A stretch of DNA of 64,000 nt from Siphonodentalium dalli (lineage: Eukaryota; Mollusca; Scaphopoda; Gadilida; Siphonodentaliidae), in assembly GCA_032622095.1 (NCBI GenBank), contig CP136068.1, positions 7,541,314 to 7,605,313 of the forward strand. The letters run 5' to 3'. The position numbers and the translations under genes were made by a program. Of this stretch, positions 46,102-57,400 are shown in pieces. Positions within the stretch are counted from its first letter, which is position 1. Each line of letters opens with the position of its first letter. Under the pieces are notes generated by a model that was not told where the DNA came from, did no database searches, and saw only the letters and a program-made list of their open reading frames with translations.

Positions 46102-46437
46102 CTAATAGGGAATGCTCCAGACGGGAGACCAACCACCCACCCATAACAAATAATATAAACACACAATGTAAACATCCGCTAGCACATGCGCAATATGAGA
46201 CCTGACATGATATTTTACTACGAATGCAATGATAACGCCTATGAGTAGTACAGTTGCAATCAAAATAATACAAACAATTACCAGATATATATCGTCGTTT
46301 AGGCCATGTTTATAGTCACAGTTGGCAGGGGGGGTTTTAATTGTGTGATATATTACATATGTTGAAAACTGGTTCACATATGTTGAAAACTGGTTCACTT
46401 GGGACCTATTCTTATGACTTGGGCACATATAACTCAT
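46102..46437 (-). CDS. Possible transmembrane-encoding frame (doubtful)
   Basis: A 111-codon minus-strand frame contains a strong hydrophobic segment, YLVIVCIILIATVLLIG followed by VIIAFVV and then the basic KYHVRSH. This is the pattern of a single-pass type I membrane anchor with a stop-transfer charge. Upstream it is polar (PPANCDYKHGLNDD); two direct copies of NQFSTYV precede it. A membrane exon of an IgSF gene would look like this. However no convincing AG acceptor lies directly before the hydrophobic block, and the distance to the Ig exons (about 29 kb upstream on that strand) makes a direct link unlikely. It may be chance in AT-rich DNA. Confidence 0.25.
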   Translation of the reverse strand: MSYMCPSHKNRSQVNQFSTYVNQFSTYVIYHTIKTPPANCDYKHGLNDDIYLVIVCIILIATVLLIGVIIAFVVKYHVRSHIAHVLADVYIVCLYYLLWVGGWSPVWSIPY

Positions 46438-46528
46438 TAGAAGCGATTTTGGGCTCAGTGTAGCCTAAGGCAACTATATGGTTTTTTTTAAATATTAAAA
46501 TTAGTATCATTCATTTAACTCCAATTTG

Positions 46529-47728
46529 TATGGGAGGCCAAATTCACATTTAATAATTAATTGCGCTTAAGCGCAAATAATTACGCTTAAGCGCAATTCA
46601 TGGTTATATGTAACAAAACACCCCTGGTGAATAAATAGGTTTCTCCATAACTTAGCATTAACTCCTATTGACATGTCACTTCTTGGTTTCATTGGTTTGG
46701 ATGGGTAGGGAGCTAGCCCAACTTCTTTATCAAAATGGCTGACTCGCAATAGTATCACCTTCTGTTTTAGTTGGAGCGATTCGTGATAGCATTATATTAT
46801 CTTCGGTATATATTAGTTGGGGCTACTTGCAATAGCATTACTTTCTGTATTAGTCGGGGCAACATTGATTTTCTTCAATTTTCGAGTATACAGGCACACC
46901 ATATGAGGGAAGCAAGCCCTCGTTGACACCACATTCACACTATATGATCATGGAAATGCTATAGATTTGTACAAGAGCTGCTGATTTAATAAGAAAAACT
47001 AGAGCTTCAGGACTGAGACACCAAAGCTCCAGTAATTACACACCATTTTTTTGGACAGGGATGCTGATAATATGAAAATAGGGTTTTTTCCCCCTGATTT
47101 AAGTCAATAAGTAAACCATACAGTAATGCTCTAATTAATCGACTCCTTAACCACAGCAGAATTATGGATAACTTTTCAGGATTTAGTCGGAAATATGGCT
47201 TGTTGCCATTCATCGGAAAGCTCTCGAGAGCTTTTCGATAAATGGCAACAAGCCATATTTCCGACTAAATCCTGAAAAGTTACCCATAATTCTGCTGTGG
47301 TTAAGAAGTCGATTAAATAGAGCATTACTGTATGAGGTAAGAAAGCCCTCATGCAGTGACACCGCATGCATGTATAGGATATTACCATAGTAAAGGCTAA
47401 AATCTGTGCAAAAATACATTAAAAACATCAAACAAAACATTACTAGAGTTCCGGGAAGGCGACATCAATTCTTTGGATAGAGGGATGCTGATAATATGTA
47501 ATTAGGGGATTCTCCTTGTTGAACACATTCTCACAGTTTGACTGTTGAGTACAGGTCAAAATTGCCCCAATGCTCATCTTGTGTTGCTATGTGATACACC
47601 AGGTCATGCTAATAGTTTATGGTAGGTTAGATAGTAGTCACAATTACGCTTAAGCGCAATTAATTGCGCTTAAGCGTAAATGCCCTATTTGCGCAATTCA
47701 TTATTAAATGTGAATTTGGCCTCCCATA
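46529..47728. mobile_element. 1,200-bp inverted-repeat element with 6-bp AATTTG duplication
   Basis: The ends TATGGGAGGCCAAATTC... are matched in inverse over about 30 bp (to ...CACATTTAATAAT). The flanks are AATTTG at 46523-46528 and 47729-47734. Just inside, each end has two copies of a 16-bp palindrome-like word TTGCGCTTAAGCGCAA (46561, 46581, 47644, 47664; variants TTACGC). It has no transposase frame. A second palindromic MITE (47119-47332) is nested in it. The superfamily is not recognised; a 6-bp duplication excludes hAT and piggyBac. Confidence 0.82.
47119..47332. mobile_element. Near-perfect palindromic fold-back MITE (214 bp)
   Basis: Starts TACAGTAATGCTCTA and ends with the complement of that word. 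The two arms of about 105 bp are almost exact complements, meeting at GCTCTCGAGAGC. It probably inserted at a TA dinucleotide like mariner-type MITEs. It lies inside the 1,200-bp element, so it is the younger of the two. A diverged copy is at 24.5 kb. Confidence 0.85.
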
Positions 47729-47767
47729 AATTTGGGCACTGTACATAACCTATTCCACCACTGTTAG

Positions 47768-50700
47768 GTATCTACTTCCAGCACTTTTGTTGTTTGTGGA
47801 TAGGTATGCATCTATGCAAATAGTTGGCACAATGTTTGGGTTCCTCGGTGGGTATTAAGGGTATGGAGACAGCCCAACACCCACAGCACCCATGATAAAA
47901 CCATACAGCACCCGTGCCTATGAAAACATATTTCTGAGTCAGCCATCTCTCAGACTATACCCATTCTGTAAATGATTCCACATTTCACTTTAGAATATAT
48001 AGAGGCAATGGGAAAAAAATATTTGGGCACCTGAATGGGATTTTGGGCTCTAGTCAGGGGGGATATTTGGTTTTTTTAATGGTTAAATTGGTATATTTAA
48101 CTTGAATTGGGCCATATGACCCATTATATGTATCTACTTCCAACACTTTTGTTGTTTGTTGATAGGTATGCATCTATGCAAATGGTTTGCACAAAGTTTG
48201 GGCTCCTCAGTGGGTTTTAAGGGTATTGAGACAGCCCAACACCCACAGCACCCATGATAAAACCATACAGAACCCGTGCCTATGAAAACATATTTATGAG
48301 TCAGCCATCTCTCAGACTATACCCATTCTGTAAATGATTCCACATTTCACTCTAGAATATATAGAGGCAATGGGAACAAAAATATTTGGGCACCTGAATG
48401 GGATTTTGGGCTCTATTCAGGGGGGATATTTGGTTTTTTTAATGGTTAAATTGGTATATTTAACTGGAATTGGGTCCTGTAAAGGTATATACTTCTAGGT
48501 CTCCTAGTGTTTTTGGAAATATCTGCATCAGTATAAGAAGATTTGCAAAAGTTTGGGCTCCTTAGTGAGTTTTAAGGGTATGGAGACAGCCCAACACCCA
48601 CAGCACCCATGACAATTCAAGTTAAATTGGTATATTTAACTTGAATTGGGCCATATGACCCATTATATGTATCTACTTCCAACACTTTTGTTGTTTGTGG
48701 ATAGGTATGCATCTATGCAAATGGTTTGCACAAAGTTTGGGCTCCTCAGTGGGTTTTAAGGGTATTGAGACAGCCCAACACCCACAGCACCCATGATAAA
48801 ACCATACAGCACCCGTGCCTATGAAAACATATTTCTGAATCAGCCATCTCTCAGACTATACTCATTCTGTAAATGATTCCATATTTCACTCTAGAATATA
48901 TAGAGGCAATGGGAAAAAAATATTTGGGCACCTGAATGGGATTTTGGGCTCTATTCAGGGGGGATATTTGGTTTTTTTAATGGTTAAATTTGTATATTTA
49001 ACTGGAATTGGGTCCTATAAAGGTATATACTTCTAGGTCTCCTAGTGTTTTTGGAAATATCTGCATCAGTATAAGAAGATTTGCAAAAGTTTGGGCTCCT
49101 TAGTGGGGTTTAAGGGTATGGAGACAGCCCAACACCCACAGCACCCATGACAATTCAAGTTAAATTGGTATATTTAACTTGAATTGGGTCATATGACCCA
49201 TTATAGGTATCTATTTCCAGCACTTTTATAGTTTTTGGATAGGTATGCAACTATGCATCTATACAAATGGTTTGCACAAAGTTTGGGCTCCACGGTGGGT
49301 TTGAAAGTTATGGAGACAGCCCAACACACACAGCTCCCGAAAAAAACATACAGCACCCGTGCCTATGAAAACATATTTCTGAATCGGTGATCTCTCAGAC
49401 TATACCCATTCTGAAAATTACTCTACAGTTGACTTTTAGAATATATATAGGCAATGAGACAAAAATTATTTGGGCATCTGAATGGGATTTTGGGCTTTGG
49501 TCAGGGGGAGGGGAATATTTGGGTTTTTAAAAAGTTAAATTGGTATATTTAACGTGAATTGTGACCCATTATAGATTTCTACTTCCTGTACTTTTAGTGT
49601 TTCATCTGTATAAGAATATTTGCACAAGTTTGGGCTCCTCCGTGGGTTTTTAGGAGATGGTGACAGCCCAACACCCACGGCACCCATGATGAAACCATAC
49701 AGCGGCTATGAAAACATATTTCTGGGTCAGTGTTCTCTCAGACTATACCTATTCTAAAAATTAATCCAGTTTACTTCAGAATATATGTAGGCAATGGTAA
49801 AACAATTCTTTGGGCACCTGAATGGTATTTTGGGCTATGGTCAGGGGGAGGGGAATATTTGGGTTTTTTAATAGTTAAGTTGGTATATTTAACTTGAATT
49901 GTGACCCATTATAGATATCAACTTCCAGTACTTTTAGTGTTTTTGGAAATATATTCATCTGTTTAAGAAGATGTGCAAAAGTTTGGGCTCCTCAGTGGGT
50001 TTTAAGGGTGTGGTGACAGCCCAACACCCACGGCACCCATGATGAAACCATACAGCACCCGTGCCGATAAAATAATTTTTCTGGGTCTCAGACTATGCCC
50101 ATTCTGAAAATGATATATTTTGGCACCTGGAAGTTATGCTGGGCTCTGGTCAAGGGGAGTGGAATATTAGGAATTTTAATAGTCAAGTTGGTATATTTAA
50201 CTTATATTGTGCCATTATTGATATCTACATCCAGGGCTTTTAGTGTTATTGAATAGGTAAGCACCTATGTAAATGATTTCCCGTATTGGATTTAAGAGTA
50301 TGGAGCCAGCCCAACACCCACAGCACCCATGGTAAACCATACAGCATCTGTGCCTATAGAATCATATTTTGGGGTCAGTGTTCAATCAGACAACACTCAT
50401 TTATGAAACATGATTCCACATATGACTTTAGAGTATAGGCAGGCGATCAACAGAAAATATTTTGTTACCTGGAAGGGAATTTGGGCGAGTGGAGAGGAAT
50501 ATTTGTGTTTTTAATAGCCATATTGGTATTTTAGGTTTAGGAATCAGTCCAACACCCATACCACCCATGATAAAACATATGGCACTGGTACCTATAAAAT
50601 AATATTTTGGGGTCAGTGTTATCTCAGACACCGACAAAAAAATTATTTGGGCACCTGGAAGGGATTTTGGGCTGAGGGGGAGGTGAATATTTGTGTTTAA

Positions 50701-51130
50701 TAGTCAAATGGATAATTTTAACTTGAATTTGGCCCAGTAACCCATTTAATGTTTGGGCACGTTGAAGGGATTTTGGGCTCAGGTGAGGTGAATATTTGTG
50801 TTTAAAGTCGATTGGGTATTTTTTAACTTGAATTGGGCCCAGTACCCATTAATTTGTTAATGGATAGATCTGCATCTGCATAAAATATTTACTGAAGTTT
50901 GAGCTCCTGGTTGGGATTGAAGGGCACGGAGCTGGCCCAACACCTGCAGCACCCATGATAAATCCAATGGACCATGCAACACCTGTGCTTATGAAATAAT
51001 ATTTTGGGGTCAGTCTCAGACTCTACTCATTCTGAAAATGATTCCACATTTGACTTTAGAATATAGGCAGGCACTGAACAAAACCATTTGGCCACATGAA
51101 CGGGATTTTGGTCTCAGTGGGGAGGTGAAT
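47768..51130 (+). repeat. Satellite-like tandem array, 355-365-bp unit with 184-bp half units
   Basis: The start word GTATCTACTTCCA (or variant) lies at 47768, 48131, 48669, 49207, 49574 and 49914, with GTATATACTTCTAGG at 48485 and 49023. This gives spacings of 363, 354, 184, 354, 184, 367 and 340. The middle is a higher-order repeat: two consecutive 538-bp blocks of a 354-bp unit plus a 184-bp part. Every unit carries GACAGCCCAACACCCAC and GCACCCATGA. Copies decay towards the right, and by 50.5-51.1 kb only patches remain. There is no coding frame. Confidence 0.9.
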
Positions 51131-51149
51131 ATTTGTTTGTTCATGGTCT

Positions 51150-52045
51150 AATTGGTATTATTAAATTGCATTTGATGAGCGAAATAAGCTCATATCAATA
51201 TAGGCTCTGTGTGGAGATAAACGTCCAATATGGGACCATGATTTCCATACAAATAAGCACGCAACGGTCTTATATTAATGAGCGAAATAAGTCCCTATTG
51301 GTATTATTTAATCACAATATACGCTCTATATGGACTTAAAATTCAGTTTTTAAAACAGTCGAATATGGGACTATCTCCGGACGCAAAAAGCCCATATTGG
51401 TATTATTAAATCTACCGTTTTTGATCGTAACATATCCTCACAAAAATAGGTTCATAGTGGAAATAAATATCAACATATGATTCAATAGACTTATTTGATT
51501 CAGAAATAAGCCCACAATGAGCTTATAGCCATTACGCCATTGAATCGCGAGGGTCGCATATATAAAAAATAAAGAGTGTGCATCTGATATTGGTCATGTC
51601 GATGAAAAAAGCAAGATTAATAATAATATGGGTTTATTTCGTACGAAAATAGTCCCATATTGGACTGTTTTAAAAAGCCGCGTTTTAGGTCCATATATAA
51701 AGCTTATATTAAATAACGCCAATATGACCTTATTTCGTACATTAAAATAAAACCGTTATGTGCTTATTTTCACGAGGATGAAATGTACATGGAAAGTCTT
51801 GTGTTGGTTTATTCGTGTTATTTTTCAGCCTGTTCTTGAGAAAATAAGCCCATAATCTGATTCTGAAATAAGCACATATTAAGCTTAAACCCTCATTCCG
51901 TTGATTGGCGCGAGCCACAGTGAGAACACCGTACAAAGAGCGTAGCTTTGGTAAGTCGTGTTGATGGAAAAAGGTTAGATTAAATAATGCCAATATGGGC
52001 TTATTTCGTATGTAAATAGTCCCATATTGTACTGTTTTAAACAGC
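51150..52045. repeat. AATAAGC-rich fold-back repeats, left block
   Basis: Words such as GAGCGAAATAAGC, TTAAAACAGTC-AATATGGGACTAT and TTGGTATTATTTAATC on the plus strand reappear as complements a few hundred bases later (CCCATATTGGACTGTTTTAAA at 51657, AATAACGCCAATATGACC). Each unit can thus fold back. The same blocks recur at 57.8-59.8 kb. Confidence 0.7.
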
Positions 52046-52047
52046 CT

Positions 52048-52395
52048 GTTCCCAAAAACAAAACGGGCACATTATCTGCTTATAATAAAAAAATTTTTTA
52101 GGTAGATAATATGCTTAGAATCGCCTCATTTTGAGTCGATAATGTGCTAAATATGAGAGCAGTCACATTATCGACTGACAATGAGTCGATTGTAAACAGA
52201 TTGTGTGCGGAAAATGACACAAATAAGCCAACTTACGGCTTTCAAGTGCAAGCTCTTTAACATGTGTTTTCAATGTGGCCCGCGCCATAGAACCAGATAA
52301 CGATATGATCTATTATCTGCTTATTTCACAATTAAATAATCATATTATGTACTTATTTCACATTATGGGCCGATTATGTGCGTATTTGCGCGAGG
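52048..52395 (+). repeat. 'CACATTATCTGCTTA' segment, copy 1 of 4
   Basis: A segment of about 290-350 bp with ATCTGCTTAGAATCGCCTCA-like, GAGTCGATAATGTGCT, ACATGTGTTTTCA-TGTGGC and GTGCGTATTTG-GCGAGGATATGTT. It recurs in the same orientation at about 53627-53915, 54650-54998 and 57465-57815. Confidence 0.75.
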
Positions 52396-52461
52396 ATATG
52401 TTGTGACACGAGCTCCATGAATTCCGTTCCCAGTTCCCAGTTCCCTATTCTCCTAAAATTT

Positions 52462-53540
52462 CACTTTTCGTTTACTAAATCGGCTGCGTAGCCAGAGTCA
52501 TGGTGGCCACCCGGGAATTCTTGTATTTTCGTGCGGTGCCACCCAGCGGGCATCTATAGGAAAGGGACGCGACCATGCAGCCCCTTCCAAATTTTCGAAA
52601 ATCGGGCTGAAGTCGTGCATGGGGTGTCAAAATAGCACTTTTCGTTACTAAATCGGCTGCGTAGCCAGAGTCATGGTGACCACCCGGGAATCCTTGTATT
52701 TTCGTGCGGTGCCACCCAGCGGGGATCTATAGGAAAGGGACGCGACCATGCAGCCCCTTCCAAATTTTCGAAAATTGAGCTGAAGGCGTGGATGGGGGTG
52801 TCAAAATATCACTTTTCGTTACTAAATCGGCTGCGTAGCCAGAGTCATGGTGGCCACCCGGGAATCCTTGTATTTTTTTGCGGTTCCACCCAGCGGGCAT
52901 CTATAGAAAAGGGACGCGACCATGCAGCCCCTTCCAAATTTTCGAAAATCGGGCTGAAGGCGTGTATGGGGTGTCAAAATCGCACTTTTCGTTACTAAAT
53001 CGGCTGCGTAGCCAGAACCATGGCGGCCACCCGGGAATCCTTGCATTTCGTGCGATGCCACCCAGCGGGCATCTATTGGACAGGGACGCGGCCATCTAGC
53101 CCCTTCCAATTTGTCGAAAATTGGGCTGAAGTCGTGCATGTAGCTAAACATAGCACGTTTTGTTACTAAATCGGCTGCGTAGCCAGAACCATGGCGGCTA
53201 CCCGGGAATTCTTTCATTTTCGTGCGGTGCCACCCAGCGGGCATCTTTATGACAGGGACGCGACCATATAGCCTCTTCCAATTTTTTGAAAATTGGGCTG
53301 AAGTCGTGCATGGAGTTAATTTTGTTTACTTTTTGTTACTAAATCTGCTGCGTAGACAGAACCATGGCGGCCACTCGGGAATCCTTGTATTTCCGTGCGG
53401 TGCCACCCAGTAGACATCTATTGGACAGGGACGAGACCTTATAGGCCTTTTCAATTTTTCGAAAATTGGGTTGAAGTCGTGCATGGAGCTCCAAATCGCA
53501 CTTTTCGTTGCTAAATCGCCCACGTAGGCATAACCGTAGC
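52462..53540 (+). repeat. Array A: about 174-bp units, six copies
   Basis: The unit starts CACTTTTCGTTACTAAATCG, with starts at about 52462, 52636, 52810, 52983, 53154, 53329 and 53499. Conserved words are GCTGCGTAGCCAGA, GTGCGGTGCCACCCAGCGGG and GACGCGACCAT. It is GC-richer than its surroundings. Open frames across it arise because 174 is divisible by three. Confidence 0.9.
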
Positions 53541-55480
53541 AGACACGTGGCTATCCTTGTGGAATCTTCTTGTGCCACCACTATTACATCTAAAAATCAC
53601 AAACTAGGTCACATAAACTTGTCCAAAATAGGACATTTTTCGTTAGTCGATAATGTGCTGAAAAGGAGACCCTATTAGTCACATCGACTCATATAGAGGC
53701 GATTCTAAGCAGATTATGTGCGAACAATGACAAGAAATAAGCCAACCCACTACTGTTCAGCTGTACGCTCATTAACATGTGTTTTCACTGTGGCTCGCGA
53801 CTTAACACAAAATCATGACTATGACTCCATTATCTGCTTATTTCAGAATCAAATAATCACTTTATGTACCTAATTGGAATTATAGGTCGAATATGTGCGT
53901 ATTTGTGCGAGGATATGTTGCTAAATCGCCTGCGTTGGCATAACCATAGCAGCCACTGGGCTATCATTGTGGATTCTTCTTTGGCCACCACTAGTCCATC
54001 TAGAAATCACAAACTGGTTCACATATGCCTGTCCAGCTGTTAATAAATTGGGTGTAAGTCGTGCATCGGATGAAAATAATGAAAAAAATGTCATTTTTCG
54101 TTGCAAATCGTCTGCGTAGGCATATCCATAGCAGCCACGGGGCTCTCGTTGTGGATTCTTTTTATGCCACCACTAGTCCATCGAGAGATCACAAACTGGT
54201 TCACATACGACTGTCCAGCTGTTCAAAAATTGGGCGTAAGTCGTGCGTGGGGTCAAAATAATGAAACAAAGTTCATTTTTCGTTGCTAAATCGCCTGCGT
54301 ATAGGCATAACCATAGCAGTCACGAGACTATCCGTGTGGATTTTTCTTCTGCCACCACCAGTCCATCTAGAAATCACAAATCAATTAACATGCTCCCGTC
54401 CATCTGTTCACAAATTGAGCGTAAGTCGTGCGTGGGGTCAAAATAATGAAAAAAAAATCATTTTTCGTTGCTAAATCGCCTGCGTAGGCATAACCATAGA
54501 CGCTACGGGGCTATCCGTGTGGATTCTTCTTGTGCCGCTACAAGTCCATCTAGAAATCACAAAATATGTCATATAAACTTGTCCAGCTGTTCAACAGTTG
54601 GGCGTAAATCGTGCGTGGGGTAAAAAATGACATTTTTCGTTGCTTAATCCTGAAAACCAGCACATTATTTGCTGAGAAGAAACAATAATTTAGGTAGTTA
54701 ATCTGCTTAGAATCGCCTCATTTTGAGTCGACAATGTGCTGAAAATGAGTTCCTATTAGTCAAATTATCGACTCATATAGAGGCGATTCTAAGTAAATTA
54801 TGTGCTGACAATGACCAAAATAATAACCAAACTTTTCAGGTGTACGCTCATTAGCATGTATTTTCACTGTGGCACGCGCCAAAACACGAAATTACGACTA
54901 TGACTCCATTATCTGCTTATTTCATAACCAAATAATCACTTTAAGTACCGGTACCTAATTAAAATTTAGGTCGGTTTTGTGCGTATTCGTGCGAGGATAT
55001 GTTACTAAATCGCCTGCGTTGGCATAACCATAGCAGCCACGGGGCTACCCTTGTGGATTCTTCTTATACCACAATTAGTCCATCTATAAATCACAAACTA
55101 GTTCACATACGCCTGTCCAGCTGTTCAAAAATTGGGCGTAAGTCGTGCGTGGGGTCAAAATAATAAAAAAAAAAGGATAATTTTATCTTGCTAAATCGCC
55201 TGCGTAGGCATACACATAGCAGGAGGATATCCTTGTGGATGTTTCTTATGCCACCACTAGTCCATCTAAAAATTACAAACATAGTCACATAAGCCTGTCC
55301 AGTTGTTCAAAAATTGGGCGTAAGTCGTGCGTGGGGTCAAAATAATGAAAACAAATAATTTCTCATTGCTAAATCGCCTGCGTAGGCATAACCGTAGCTG
55401 CCACGAGTCTATCCTTGTGGAATCTTCTTGTGCCATCAATAGTGCATCGAAACATCACAAACTAGGTCCCATAAAATGCA
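53500..55480 (+). repeat. Array C: diverged 180-186-bp units, interrupted twice
   Basis: Units with GCTAAATCGCCTGCGTAGGC, ATAACCATAGCAGCCAC, CCACTAGTCCATCTA and TGGGCGTAAGTCGTGCGTGG start near 53507, 53920, 54100, 54278, 54466, 55003, 55187 and 55366. They are clearly cousins of array A units. Two copies of the CACATTATCTGCTTA segment (53627-53915 and 54650-54998) break the array. Confidence 0.85.
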
Positions 55481-56240
55481 AGGAATTCCAGGGTGGCCGC
55501 CATGGTTCTGGCTACGCAGCCGATTTAGCAACAAAAAAATGCAATTTTTAGCTCCATGCATGCACGACTTCAGCCCAATTTTCAAAAAAGTGGAAGTGCT
55601 ATATGGCCGCGTCCCTGTCCTATAGATGCGCGCTGGGTGGCACCGCACAAAAATACAAGGATTCCCGGGTGGTCGCCATGGTTCTGGCTACGCAGCCGAT
55701 TTAATAACAAAAAGTGCGATTTTGAGCTCCATGCACGACTTTAGCCCAATCTTCAAAACATTGGAAGGGGCTATATGGTCGCGTCCCTGTCCTATAGATG
55801 ACAACTGGGAGGCACCGCACGAAAATACAAGGATTCCCGTGTGGCCATCATGACTGTCTACGCAGCCGATTTAGTAACTAAAAGTGCTATTTTGACACCC
55901 CATGCACGACTTCAGCCCGATTTTAGAAAATTTGGAAGGGGCTGCATGGTCGCTTCCCTTTCCTATAGATGCCCGCTTGGTGGCACCGCATGAAACTACA
56001 AGGATTCCCGGGTGGCCACCATGACTCTGGCTACGCAGCCGATTTAGTAACGAAAAGTGCTATATTGACACCCCATGCACGACTTCAGCCCGATTTTCGA
56101 AAATTTGGAAGGGGCTGCATGGTCGCGTCCCTTTCCTATAGATGCCAGCTGGGTGGCACCGCACGAAAATACAAGGATCCCCGGGTGGCCACCATGATTC
56201 TGGCTACGCATCCGATTTAGTAACGAAAAGTGGAATTTTA
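55480..56240 (-). repeat. Array B: about 174-bp units, five copies, inverted
   Basis: Reverse complements of array A units. The word GGCTACGCAGCCGATTTA lies near 55511, 55687, 55857, 56030 and 56203, giving spacings of 170-176 bp. Confidence 0.9.
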
Positions 56241-56300
56241 GGGGAACTGGGAACTGGGAAGGAATTCATGGAGCTTGTGACAGGACATATCACGCTCTTT

Positions 56301-57400
56301 ACTTGCGCCAGTCTATGCTGGGCGCAAGCAATGTTTTCGGTCAGGATCTCTGTTTATCTGTTTATTTGTCTGTCCTTCCACGAATATGTTACGTCATACC
56401 GGAAGTACAGAATGTAAAGAATGCACATGCGCTAATATGAAATGATGGCACCAATTGTAATTTAAATCCACATTTATACTAAATTTGCATTGTTATCTCG
56501 TTTCATTTTGGTAATAAATCGTTCATAAAGGAACAAAATTGAAAGATTGCTTTCTTTGAAACTCGGAAAATTATTTGAGATCGAGTCTAAAAGATGCGTG
56601 CGGAATCTTTTTTTTTTCTCGCATAGAAAATGATGTGCGAACAAATTTCTGGAAACTTTCTTCGACGTTCAAAACATTTCCGAAAGACGCAGGTGCATAT
56701 AAACCATGTCCGGCCAAACGATCGAGCGCATGGTTCTAGACAAAATTGTACTGAAAAATATGTTGATACATGGATTATTAAAGCGCCTTATTAATTAACT
56801 GGGAAAACAAGCTTTCTCATTCTCAAAGCAATTGGCATTTTGATGATATGTTCCCGAAGACCGTAGATCAGTCGCTATAAGGGCATGTTCACATTGACAC
56901 ATTGGTAATCAAAGACTAACCAATGATCGTGTGTCTTTTATTTAATTGTGTCGGAATTGACTTTGACGTTTTTTGCCGCTGAAGTGCAATGACATACACA
57001 AAGCATTCTAGTCAAACTAGTAATGTAACCCAATTGGTATATAATATATAGCATCAGCGGCAACCAATCGTATTCACACCCTTCATATGAGCGATGTCTA
57101 TATTGTTCTATAAATATGTCAAACAACTCTTACGTCATTACTAAGACCATAATTAGTGTAATAGATCAACTGGAGATAACAGAGATATTCTGTCCGTACA
57201 CACAAATATTTCAGCGATGGATGAACTGAAATTTGATATCTAGATTCTCTATCGATCTCTCAAAAGAGGGCCCAGCACCCGTGGTTCAAACTGCTGTTGG
57301 CAAGATATCACAAAACATGCCATATGTGTGATGGGTGCATTCTAGTGCAAATGTGTTTTACTACGGTTCGCGTCATTCAACTGAATAGCGGGTATAAGCT
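56301..57400. other. Non-coding, nothing recognised
   Basis: Spacer between the composite repeat and the next fold-back block. No domain-bearing frame. Confidence 0.4.

Larger units (their letters stand above)
52384..56300. repeat. 3.9-kb inverted-repeat structure carrying satellite arrays
   Basis: The left end (GGATATGTTGTGACACGAGC, TCCATGAATTCC, GTTCCCAGTTCCCAGTTCCC, CCTAAAATTTCACTTTTCG) is repeated in reverse complement at the right end (56200-56300). Between them lie array A (plus orientation), a central variant array C and array B (reverse orientation). No transposase or replication protein frame is present, so it is either a non-autonomous element or an inverted duplication. Confidence 0.78.

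Noticed and set aside
52792-56417. Many open frames of 60-140 codons reading similar peptides (for example RHPGIL, PAGWHRTK)
   Set aside because: They are the ~174-bp satellite units read in several frames and both strands; a unit length divisible by three keeps frames open by itself.
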